In this document: positions 1-5,934 of the stretch, piece by piece
Layout: each line of letters begins with the position of its first letter
Position numbering within the stretch: position 1 is the first letter of the stretch
From: JBHJHK01 sp050330975
GTDB taxonomy: Bacteria > Pseudomonadota > Gammaproteobacteria > Competibacterales > Competibacteraceae
Length of the DNA stretch: 7,189 nucleotides
Direction: 5' to 3'
Assembly (NCBI GenBank): GCA_050330975.1
Contig: JBHJHK010000281.1
Span: 1 to 7,189, forward strand
Translations under genes and position numbers: made by a program
The notes under the pieces: model-generated
Told to the model about the DNA's origin: nothing
Databases searched by the model: none
What the model saw: only the letters and a program-made list of their open reading frames with translations

Positions 1-978
1 CGCCACGGCCTGCCGCGATGCCCCCCCGCCCTCCACCCCCTCCCCCGCTTGAGTCCCCATTTGGGAGTACCCACCGTGTGGGTGAAACGCGACGACCAAA
101 CGGGCTTGGGCCTCGGCGGCAACAAGACCCGCAAGCTGGAGTTTTTGCTGGCCGAGGCCCGGGCCACGGGCTGCGACACGGTGGTGACCGGCGGGGCGCT
201 CCAGTCCAACCACTGCCACCAGACGGCGGCGGCGGCGGCGCGGCTGGGCATAGCCTGCCATCTGGCCCTGGGGGCGGCAAAACCCCCCGCCCAGCCCACA
301 GGCAATTTGCTCCTGGATCAGCTGTTGGGGGCAGAGCTGCACTTTTGCGGCGATCAACGCAAGGGGGAGTCGTTGCCAGCCCTGGAGAAAAGCCTCAGGG
401 CCCAGGGGCGCAAGCCCTACGTGATCCCCTACGGCGGCTCCAACGCCCTGGGCACCCTGGCCCTGGCCGCCGCCGTGGGGGAGCTGGTGGGCCAACTCCA
501 AACGGCCAACGCGACCGTCGACGCCATCGTGGTGGCCTCCAGCTCCGGGGGTACCCAGGCGGGGCTGGCGTTGGGACTGGCGATGTTTGGCCTCCCGGCC
601 CGCCTGGTGGGGATCGCCGTCGACAAACACTCGGGCTACGGCGGCACCGATGAGGGGTGGCTGGCGGATCTGGCCAACGCCGCCGCCGACCACATCGGCT
701 ACGACCGGCGCTTTGAGGCGGAGGACTTCGACGTCCGCCGGAACTACCTGGGGGCGGGCTACGGGGTGTTGGGGGAGGCCGAACGCCGGGCCATCGCCAC
801 CGTCGCCACCCAAGAGGGCTTGCTCCTGGACCCGGTGTACAGCGGCCGGGCCATGGCCGGGCTCATGGACCTCGTGACCCGGCGAGCCTTTGCCCGGGAT
901 GAAACGGTACTGTTCTGGCACACTGGGGGAACGCCGGCGCTGTTTGCCTACGGCGATGCCCTGTTGGCATCCCCTTGA
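1..978 (+). CDS. D-cysteine desulfhydrase / ACC deaminase family PLP enzyme, 5' partial
   Basis: A fold-type II pyridoxal-phosphate enzyme, most likely a cytosolic D-cysteine desulfhydrase (D-cysteine to pyruvate, H2S and ammonia). The frame is open to the window edge. The residues before the TTG at 49 (HPLPRL) continue the family's N-terminus, so the true start lies a few codons upstream and the TTG is internal. About 325 residues are visible, close to family length. Counting from that TTG, the motif GGNKTRKLEF carries the likely PLP lysine at residue 26, followed by QSNHCHQTAA, a glycine-rich SSGGTQAG phosphate loop, and DPVYSG and HTGG near the C-terminus. From family knowledge, Ser after VY (265) and Thr in HTGG (292) are typical of desulfhydrases, whereas ACC deaminases carry Glu and Leu there. 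L-cysteate sulfo-lyase, in the same family, is an alternative. The homocysteine methyltransferase gene follows after 16 bases, probably co-transcribed. Confidence 0.88.
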   Translation, partial: RHGLPRCPPALHPLPRLSPHLGVPTVWVKRDDQTGLGLGGNKTRKLEFLLAEARATGCDTVVTGGALQSNHCHQTAAAAARLGIACHLALGAAKPPAQPTGNLLLDQLLGAELHFCGDQRKGESLPALEKSLRAQGRKPYVIPYGGSNALGTLALAAAVGELVGQLQTANATVDAIVVASSSGGTQAGLALGLAMFGLPARLVGIAVDKHSGYGGTDEGWLADLANAAADHIGYDRRFEAEDFDVRRNYLGAGYGVLGEAERRAIATVATQEGLLLDPVYSGRAMAGLMDLVTRRAFARDETVLFWHTGGTPALFAYGDALLASP

Positions 979-982
979 AAAC

Positions 983-986
983 GGAG
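983..986 (+). promoter_or_regulatory. Shine-Dalgarno site of the homocysteine methyltransferase gene
   Basis: GGAG lies 8 bases before the ATG at 995, in the short gap after the desulfhydrase stop codon. It supports 995 as the start rather than the in-frame ATG at 890, which lies inside the preceding gene. Confidence 0.7.
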
Positions 987-994
987 ATAAAACC

Positions 995-1882
995 ATGACC
1001 ACCCCTGCGGGTATCACCCTCCTCGACGGCGGCATGGGCCAAGAGCTCATCCGCCGCTGGGGCCGACCGGCCACGCCCTTGTGGTCGACGGCCATGCTGT
1101 TGGAGGCGCCGGAATTGGTGACCCAGCTCCACGGGGACTTTATCGCCGCCGGCGCCGAAGTCATCATCGTCAACGCCTACGCCGTCACCCCCCCCCGACT
1201 GGCCCGGGAGGGCCTAGAAGAGCGTTTCCAGGAACTCCAGACCATCGCCCTGGAGGCGGCCCAGGAGGCCCGGGACCAGGGCGGTGAAGGGGTGCGCATC
1301 GCCGGTTGCCTGCCGCCCCTAGTGGCCAGTTACCGACCCGACCTAGCGCGCCCCGAGGACGCCGCCCTAGAGGACTACCGACGGATCGTCGCCGCCCAGG
1401 CCCACGGCGTGGATTTCTTCTTGTGCGAGACCCTGCCCTCCATCGCCGAGGCCCGGGTGGCCACCACCGCCGCCCGGGAGAGCGGCAAGCCGGTGTGGAC
1501 GGCGTTGACCGTCGACGACGCCGACGGCACCCGCCTGCGCTCGGGGGAATCCCTGGTGGCTGGGTTTGAAGCGGCCCGGGAGGCGGGGGCCGAAGCGGTG
1601 CTGGTCAACTGCTCCACCCCCGAGGCCACCGCCGTGGCCATGGCCACTGTGGCCCCCCAGGGAGGGCGTTTTGGGGCCTACGCCAACGGCTTTGTCTCGG
1701 TGGCACCCCTCCAACCCGGGGGCACCGTGGACGCCCTAGAGGCCCGCCGGGATCTGGACCCCGAGGCCTACGCCGAGGCCGCCATGGCCTGGGTAGCGAC
1801 GGGGGCCGTCATCGTCGGCGGCTGCTGCGAAGTGGGTCCCGCCCACATCCGCGCCCTGGGGCGGCGGTTGGGCCGGGGGTGA
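995..1882 (+). CDS. homocysteine S-methyltransferase family protein
   Basis: A 295-residue single-domain methyltransferase of the MmuM / Pfam S-methyl_trans type. These cytosolic enzymes transfer a methyl group, usually from S-methylmethionine, to homocysteine to make methionine. The N-terminal strand motif LLDGGMGQEL is the family signature. The three zinc-binding cysteines are all present: Cys206 in VNCS, and Cys277-Cys278 in GGCCEVGP, which position the thiolate of homocysteine. An in-frame extension to an ATG at 890 overlaps the desulfhydrase gene and adds residues unlike the family, so I chose the ATG at 995 with its GGAG site. The upstream desulfhydrase gene is only 16 bases away on the same strand, which suggests a two-gene sulfur amino-acid unit. 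It is divergent from E. coli MmuM, so the methyl donor is uncertain. Confidence 0.9.
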   Translation: MTTPAGITLLDGGMGQELIRRWGRPATPLWSTAMLLEAPELVTQLHGDFIAAGAEVIIVNAYAVTPPRLAREGLEERFQELQTIALEAAQEARDQGGEGVRIAGCLPPLVASYRPDLARPEDAALEDYRRIVAAQAHGVDFFLCETLPSIAEARVATTAARESGKPVWTALTVDDADGTRLRSGESLVAGFEAAREAGAEAVLVNCSTPEATAVAMATVAPQGGRFGAYANGFVSVAPLQPGGTVDALEARRDLDPEAYAEAAMAWVATGAVIVGGCCEVGPAHIRALGRRLGRG

Positions 1883-1884
1883 GC

Positions 1885-2100
1885 TCAGTCCAGGGCGATC
1901 CTGAGCTTTTTCAGCGACCCGTCCTTGCCGCGGATCAGCAACTCGCCGCCCTCTTCTAAAATCTCATTTAGATAGGCCATCACCGCGAGGGCCGTACCCA
2001 CCACCTCGGCCTTGCTCTTCGCCCGGAGGCTTTCCTTGAGGGCCTCGGTGTTTGCGACATCCTCGGCCGTGAGGTTCATTGTTACTTTTTGCGTGCTCAT
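1885..2100 (-). CDS. small ribbon-helix-helix-like protein
   Basis: A 71-residue protein resembling the orphan ribbon-helix-helix proteins common in proteobacteria. The pattern is a short N-terminal strand (KVTMNLT, residues 5-11), a helix over about 12-26, then a second helix (SKAEVVGTALAVMAYLNEIL, about 29-48). It ends with GGELLIRGKDGSLKKLRI, predicted as a beta hairpin. By family analogy it would dimerise and bind DNA; whether it is a regulator or an antitoxin cannot be told, and no toxin gene adjoins it. The ATG at 2100 has no recognisable Shine-Dalgarno site and is preceded by an A-rich run (GCAAAAATAG); an ATG seven codons in has none either. Its stop codon lies 2 bases from that of the convergent methyltransferase gene. 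Confidence 0.75.
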   Translation of the reverse strand: MSTQKVTMNLTAEDVANTEALKESLRAKSKAEVVGTALAVMAYLNEILEEGGELLIRGKDGSLKKLRIALD

Positions 2101-2388
2101 CTATTTTTGCGCGAGAACCCCGCCCCGGGGGGCGGAGGGGGAGAATACACCACGTCCGGCGCGGTTGCGTCACCCGTTTCGCAGCCTCCGTTCGTACTGG
2201 GTTGAAACAATAAGTCGTGGTTAGGGGCTCCCTGGAACCGCTGGCACAACTGGAAAATAATGTATTTAGGGGCATGTTTATCGGCCCCGTCGCCCGTCAC
2301 CACGGTAAGCGGATCTCGGCATTTGTACCAGCAATTTCCCCGGGACGCTCTCCCACTGCCAGCCCGGAATCCTCTGGACGAAGCTGCC
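2101..2388. other. non-coding spacer between divergent RHH and PARG genes
   Basis: A 288-base spacer with no gene I can support. Next to the RHH start it contains a very GC-rich inverted repeat (2120-2135). About 2195-2285 is distinctly richer in A and T than the rest of the window, as expected of a divergent promoter region. I could not identify a convincing -35/-10 pair on either strand. An in-frame upward extension of the PARG gene reaches 2260, but its residues are unlike the family. Confidence 0.6.
2120..2135. repeat. GC-rich inverted repeat near the RHH gene start
   Basis: CCGCCC (2120-2125) and GGGCGG (2130-2135) are perfect inverted repeats with a 4-base loop. They lie about 20 bases upstream of the RHH start on the minus strand. 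It could form a leader hairpin or be a binding site; there is no adjacent T-run, so it is not a clear terminator. Confidence 0.5.
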
Positions 2389-3243
2389 ATGTCATTGAAA
2401 CGCATTGCCCAGGAGACCTTGACCATCACCCAAGACGGCGCATTCACCGCGCCCTCGGGCAAGGTCGTCCATTTTGCCCCTGCCCAGCGCCGGGCCGAAG
2501 ACGCCACTGTCTTGTATCGACCCGACGAGCTCCCCGGGCTGTTGGCGGCACAGCCACCGGATGGTGGGGGGTTCCCCACCGTGGAGGTCACCGACGAAAC
2601 CACCCAGGCGGCGGCCCACCGGCTGGTGGTCTGGGAGGGATGCCGCGATTTGGTGTTGTTGAATTTCGCCTCGGCCCGCAACCCCGGCGGGGGTTTTCTC
2701 AACGGGGCCAAGGCCCAAGAGGAGGATCTGGCTCGCTGTTCGGGCCTCTATCTCTGCCAACTCAAGCAGCCGGATTACTACGCCGCCAACCGCGCCGAGC
2801 CCTCGCTGCTCTACACCGACCACATCATCTATTCGCCCCGGGTACCGTGGTTTAGGATCGACCACCGCAGCCTGCTGGAGGATTATTTCCCGGCCTCGGT
2901 CATCACGGCACCGGCCCCCAACGCCGGACAAGTCCTGGGCCGCGACCCCACCGCTCAGCCCGAGATCGGACGAACCCTGCGCCGCCGGGCGGGATACGTC
3001 CTCGCCGTGGCCCGGGACAACGGCCACCGCACGTTGCTCTTGGGGGCCTGGGGCTGTGGCGTTTTTCGCAACGATCCCGCCGTGGTGGCGGACGCCTTTG
3101 GGCAATGGCTACAAAGCCCGACCTTCCGAGGATGCTTCCATCGGGTGGTTTTCGGGGTCTACGACTCGAGCCCGGGTCAAGGGACCTTGAAGGCCTTTCA
3201 AAAGCCGTGGCAACCCCCAACCCCTCCCCAAAACGGCGCCTAG
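2389..3243 (+). CDS. bacterial poly(ADP-ribose) glycohydrolase (TIGR02452-type PARG)
   Basis: A 284-residue protein of the bacterial PARG / TIGR02452 family, macrodomain-fold enzymes that hydrolyse ADP-ribose chains from proteins. The diagnostic catalytic loop is intact: Gly100-102 followed by seven residues and Gln110-Glu111-Glu112, within NPGGGFLNGAKAQEED. The two adjacent glutamates match the catalytic pair of this class. VLLNFAS precedes the loop, and the C-terminal GAWGCGVFRNDP (219-230) is also characteristic. There is no signal peptide or membrane segment, so it should be cytosolic. The ATG at 2389 was chosen because conserved-looking sequence starts there; a weak GGA lies 10 bases upstream. 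The N-terminal part before residue 85 fits the accessory domain of these proteins. No ADP-ribosyltransferase is in view. Its stop is 9 bases from that of the convergent kinase gene. Confidence 0.9.
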   Translation: MSLKRIAQETLTITQDGAFTAPSGKVVHFAPAQRRAEDATVLYRPDELPGLLAAQPPDGGGFPTVEVTDETTQAAAHRLVVWEGCRDLVLLNFASARNPGGGFLNGAKAQEEDLARCSGLYLCQLKQPDYYAANRAEPSLLYTDHIIYSPRVPWFRIDHRSLLEDYFPASVITAPAPNAGQVLGRDPTAQPEIGRTLRRRAGYVLAVARDNGHRTLLLGAWGCGVFRNDPAVVADAFGQWLQSPTFRGCFHRVVFGVYDSSPGQGTLKAFQKPWQPPTPPQNGA

Positions 3244-3252
3244 ACCAAGTAG

Positions 3253-5433
3253 TCACCTCGTTCGCGCCGGCGACGCCCCGGCCATCACCTGGTTGCGCAA
3301 CGCCACGGTGATGTGCTCTTGCAGGGCCGGCCAGCAAAACTCCTGGGCCCAGCGGGCGATGGCGCTGAGTTGTTTCACCACCCGACCGATGGCAACCTCT
3401 TCGTCGGCCTCGCTGACCAGTGCCGGCACCAACGCCACCGCCAGGCTTTCCAGGCGATTGTGGACCTCGTCCACCAGTTCCCCGAGGACGGTACGACACG
3501 CCGGATGATCCAAGCGGGTGGCGAACAGGTACAACTGCCCCACCTGGCGCAACTTGGCTTCGAAATCGGCGATGGGGATGTCGTCTTCCAGTTCGTCTTC
3601 CAACTCGTCCAACAGCCGCATCGCCAGGGCCTTGGTGCCTTCGGCAAAGGTGGCGACACCGCTGACTCCCATGGCCGCCGCCGCCGCCAACGTGTCCCCA
3701 TCCCCCGCCAACAGCCGCTGGGCCAGGGCGATGAGTTCCTCAACGTCTTCCCACAACGACGCCAGCTCTGCTCGACCCTGGTCGTCTTGGGCTGTAATGG
3801 CCAGTTGAATCATGGCGTTGAGCCGCCCCATGACCTGGCTGCCGTAGAGCTGACGGGTCTGGCGGGCCAGGCCCACTTGGGCCTCGGCACCCAGGGTCTC
3901 CAACGCCAACTCCAGGGCCTCTAGGCGCAACAGCCCGGCGTTGAGGGCCAAGAGGTCGGGGCGATGGCCGCTGAACAACGCCGCGTTGAGGGCGGCACCG
4001 TAGCGAATGACATGGTCCACCAGCCCCTGGCTCAACCCCTCCCCCACCTGCTGCACCACAGCGGCCACCTCCGAGCCCTTGGGCCCGACGTCGAGATCCA
4101 CGGCGGTGCGGCTCAGGAGGGCAAAAAGCCGCACCAACCCCAACCAGTCGGAGCGTCCCCGCCCGGTCTGACCGGGCACTGGGGCGTGATCGCCGATCAA
4201 AGGAGCCAGTAACCGCAGCTGTTCCCCACAGTAGCGGGCCAAGGCCAGGTCGGTGTCGGTCCCCACCGCCACGGCGAGGCGCCGTCCCAACGCTTCGGTG
4301 AGGGTGTCCAACCGCTTGGCCGTCGCCAGGTTGCCACAGGTCTGGATGAGGGCATGGAGCACGCCGTCGTCGTCCGCCTCCGGGTCAAGCGCGCGCCGTT
4401 GGCCAGGGACCCCCTCGGCGGTCTCCTCGGCGTCGGCGGGGGTGGGCAGCCGTAGGGTCGCCCCCAGGTCGACGTCGGTGGTCCCGTCCTCGTCTTCTCG
4501 GATGGCGACCCGCTGGCGGCTGTCGGCCGCCGGCGACAGCCGCTTTGACACGTCTTTGTCGGCGGCGAGGGTGTCGATCAACGGCATCAGCGCCGCGGCG
4601 AAGTCCCGGGCGCTGGCAAAGCGCTGGTCGGGGTCTTTAGCCAGGGCGCGGGTGAGGATCCCATCGAGGGCGGTGGCCAGGGGGACGGGCAGGGTGTCGA
4701 AATGGTGGGACGGGGGCTCGGGCTCGACGTGGAGCACCTGGTAGATCAACGTGGGCAAACTGTCGGCCCTGAGGGGCTTGTAGCCGGTGATCAGCCAGTA
4801 GAGCACCGCCCCCACGGCGTAGAGGTCGCTGCGGCCGTCGACGTCGTCGCCCTTGAGCTGTTCCGGCGCCATATAGGCCGGGGTCCCCACCAACTCGCCG
4901 GTGCGGGTCAGCTCCGAAGCCTCCTCCCGGGCCACCCCAAAGTCCACCAGCTTCACATCTTCTTCGCCACACCAAAACACATTGGAGGGCTTGATGTCCC
5001 GGTGGATCACTCCGTGGCGGTGAGCGTGGTCCAAAGCCGCCAACAACCGCACGGTGAACCGCAGGCGCTTGAGGATATCTACCAAGTTAAAGGGCGCGGA
5101 CAAGTCGTTGAGTAACCGCCCCTGGACGAGCTCCATGATCAAATAGGTCAGCTCGTCGGTGTGGCCGAAGTCGTAGACCCTGACAATGCCCGGGTGGGTC
5201 AACTGCTGGCCGATGCGCGCCTCCCGGGCAAAGCGGTCCATCACCGTCTGGCGCTCGCTACTGGCCACCAACGCCAAATCGAGGGTCTTGAGGGCCACGA
5301 TTTGTTGAGTCTCCGGGTTCAAAGCCCGGTAGACGATACCCATGGAGCCCCGCCCCAACAAATTCAGCAGGTGGTAGGGGCCGATGATCCGCGGGGTGTC
5401 GTTGGCCCCGGCGTTGGCGACGGGATCGCTCAT
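3253..5433 (-). CDS. Hanks-type serine/threonine protein kinase with long helical C-terminal region
   Basis: A 726-residue soluble Ser/Thr kinase. The kinase domain (about 20-285) has every key element: the glycine loop GRGSMG (27-32), Lys49 in ALK, the helix-C Glu71, HRDIKPSN (His144-Asp146), the DFG at 164-166, an activation segment with GTPAYMAPE (183-191), and SDLYAVG (202-208). It should therefore be active. An acidic, threonine-containing linker (about 313-356) leads into some 370 residues, rich in Leu and Ala and predicted helical, that I do not recognise. There are no PASTA repeats and no transmembrane segment, so it is likely cytosolic. The frame extends upstream to 5577, but that part overlaps the STAS gene and reads as out-of-frame sequence; the ATG at 5433 precedes family-like sequence, with no strong Shine-Dalgarno site. 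The STAS gene lies 22 bases upstream, suggesting co-transcription and a substrate or partner relationship. Confidence 0.93.
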   Translation of the reverse strand: MSDPVANAGANDTPRIIGPYHLLNLLGRGSMGIVYRALNPETQQIVALKTLDLALVASSERQTVMDRFAREARIGQQLTHPGIVRVYDFGHTDELTYLIMELVQGRLLNDLSAPFNLVDILKRLRFTVRLLAALDHAHRHGVIHRDIKPSNVFWCGEEDVKLVDFGVAREEASELTRTGELVGTPAYMAPEQLKGDDVDGRSDLYAVGAVLYWLITGYKPLRADSLPTLIYQVLHVEPEPPSHHFDTLPVPLATALDGILTRALAKDPDQRFASARDFAAALMPLIDTLAADKDVSKRLSPAADSRQRVAIREDEDGTTDVDLGATLRLPTPADAEETAEGVPGQRRALDPEADDDGVLHALIQTCGNLATAKRLDTLTEALGRRLAVAVGTDTDLALARYCGEQLRLLAPLIGDHAPVPGQTGRGRSDWLGLVRLFALLSRTAVDLDVGPKGSEVAAVVQQVGEGLSQGLVDHVIRYGAALNAALFSGHRPDLLALNAGLLRLEALELALETLGAEAQVGLARQTRQLYGSQVMGRLNAMIQLAITAQDDQGRAELASLWEDVEELIALAQRLLAGDGDTLAAAAAMGVSGVATFAEGTKALAMRLLDELEDELEDDIPIADFEAKLRQVGQLYLFATRLDHPACRTVLGELVDEVHNRLESLAVALVPALVSEADEEVAIGRVVKQLSAIARWAQEFCWPALQEHITVALRNQVMAGASPARTR
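3581..3610 (-). repeat. short in-frame tandem repeat in the kinase tail
   Basis: A 12-base unit (TCGTCTTCCAGT, then TCGTCTTCCAAC) occurs twice and begins a third copy. Read on the minus strand it encodes DELEDELEDD, an acidic patch in the helical tail. It is probably local coding repetition. Confidence 0.6.
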
Positions 5434-5455
5434 GGTCAGGTCAGGGGAACCCGCC

Positions 5456-5803
5456 TCAAGCCACCGCCTCGAGGGCCTGGGGCAAGTCGAGGTAGATTTC
5501 AAACAACGACGAGAATCCGGAGATATCGAACACCTGGTGGACATTGTCGGACAGCCCCGCCAACGCCAGGCGTCCACCCCCGACTTGGGTGCGCTTGAAC
5601 GCCATCAACAACACCCGAAGGCCCGCACTGCTGACGAAGTTCACCGCCGCAAAGTTCAGCACCACGGCCTGGTGCCCCTGCCCGAGGATGGCGAGGAGCT
5701 GCTGTTCAAAGTCCCCCACGGTGGCGCTGTCCAACCGGCCCTGGAGATGGACCACCTGGGCGCCCTGGTGGGATTCGTGGGTCAATGAAAAACCTTGGCT
5801 CAT
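5456..5803 (-). CDS. STAS-domain anti-anti-sigma factor-like protein
   Basis: A 115-residue single STAS domain. These proteins usually act in partner-switching: the unphosphorylated form binds an anti-sigma factor or another target, and phosphorylation of a conserved serine releases it. GRLDSATVGDFE (22-33) matches the family's second strand and first helix. VNFVSSAGLRVLL (54-66) matches the phosphorylation loop, where Ser58 and Ser59 are the candidate sites. The ATG at 5803 has AGGGA 8 bases upstream, which decides it against an in-frame extension to 5938 that overlaps the DUF4864-like stop. The kinase gene follows after 22 bases, so the two proteins probably function together. The gene is preceded by a 131-base leader with two abutting hairpins and a weak promoter candidate. 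No RsbW-like kinase or PP2C phosphatase is visible nearby. Confidence 0.9.
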   Translation of the reverse strand: MSQGFSLTHESHQGAQVVHLQGRLDSATVGDFEQQLLAILGQGHQAVVLNFAAVNFVSSAGLRVLLMAFKRTQVGGGRLALAGLSDNVHQVFDISGFSSLFEIYLDLPQALEAVA

Positions 5804-5810
5804 GGCGTTT

Positions 5811-5815
5811 TCCCT
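5811..5815 (-). promoter_or_regulatory. Shine-Dalgarno site of the STAS gene
   Basis: AGGGA on the minus strand, 8 or so bases before the ATG at 5803. It supports the short start over the upstream in-frame ATG at 5938. Confidence 0.65.
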
Positions 5816-5834
5816 GGTGGTGGGGCCAGCGGTT

Positions 5835-5855
5835 GGCCGCCCTGCCCCCGCGGCC
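5835..5855 (-). repeat. GC-rich hairpin in the STAS gene leader (proximal)
   Basis: GGCCGC (5835-5840) and GCGGCC (5850-5855) form a perfect 6-pair stem with a 9-base loop. It lies 20 bases upstream of the STAS Shine-Dalgarno site and abuts a second hairpin. No T-run follows on either strand. Confidence 0.5.
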
Positions 5856-5882
5856 CTCCGCACCCCTCGGTCGGGGACGGAG
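5856..5882 (-). repeat. GC-rich hairpin in the STAS gene leader (distal)
   Basis: CTCCG (5856-5860) pairs with CGGAG (5878-5882), and CCCC (5863-5866) with GGGG (5873-5876), around a 6-base loop with a small internal loop. This makes nine pairs immediately next to the proximal hairpin. It could be a leader structure, or a remnant of a terminator for the upstream gene, but there is no T-run. Confidence 0.5.
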
Positions 5883-5886
5883 CCCC

Positions 5887-5916
5887 ATTCTAACCCGTTC
5901 CCAAGATCCTCGGTAA
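5887..5916 (-). promoter_or_regulatory. possible sigma-70 promoter for STAS-kinase genes
   Basis: On the minus strand TAGAAT (5887-5892) matches five of six bases of the -10 consensus. An 18-base spacer separates it from TTACCG (5911-5916), a poor -35. It sits between the DUF4864-like stop and the hairpins, where a promoter would be expected, but the -35 is weak. Confidence 0.27.
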
Positions 5917-5934
5917 CAAAGGATGGGGCAGATC

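Noticed and set aside
18..653. 211-codon plus-strand frame over the desulfhydrase gene
   Set aside because: Pro-, Gly- and Arg-rich shadow of the PLP enzyme gene, typical of GC-rich DNA.
2241..2258. Sigma-54-like TGGCAC in the RHH-PARG spacer
   Set aside because: The -12 GC element is absent at the required spacing.
2202..2268. Possible sigma-70 boxes TTGAAA, TAATGT and TATTTA before PARG
   Set aside because: No pair has an acceptable spacing with both boxes reasonably matched.
2097..2711. 204-codon minus-strand frame overlapping the PARG gene
   Set aside because: Opposes a strongly supported PARG gene and encodes low-complexity residues with no family resemblance.
3234..3269. CGGCGC/GCGCCG inverted repeat between the convergent PARG and kinase stops as a bidirectional terminator
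   Set aside because: Only six pairs, a 24-base loop and no T-run on either strand.
3313..4744. Long plus-strand frames (203 and 163 codons) antisense to the kinase
   Set aside because: Compositional shadows; the minus-strand kinase frame is complete and has all its motifs.
5434..5577. 48-residue N-terminal extension of the kinase frame
   Set aside because: It overlaps the STAS gene in another frame and is Arg-, Ser- and Cys-rich shadow sequence; kinase-like sequence starts at the ATG at 5433.
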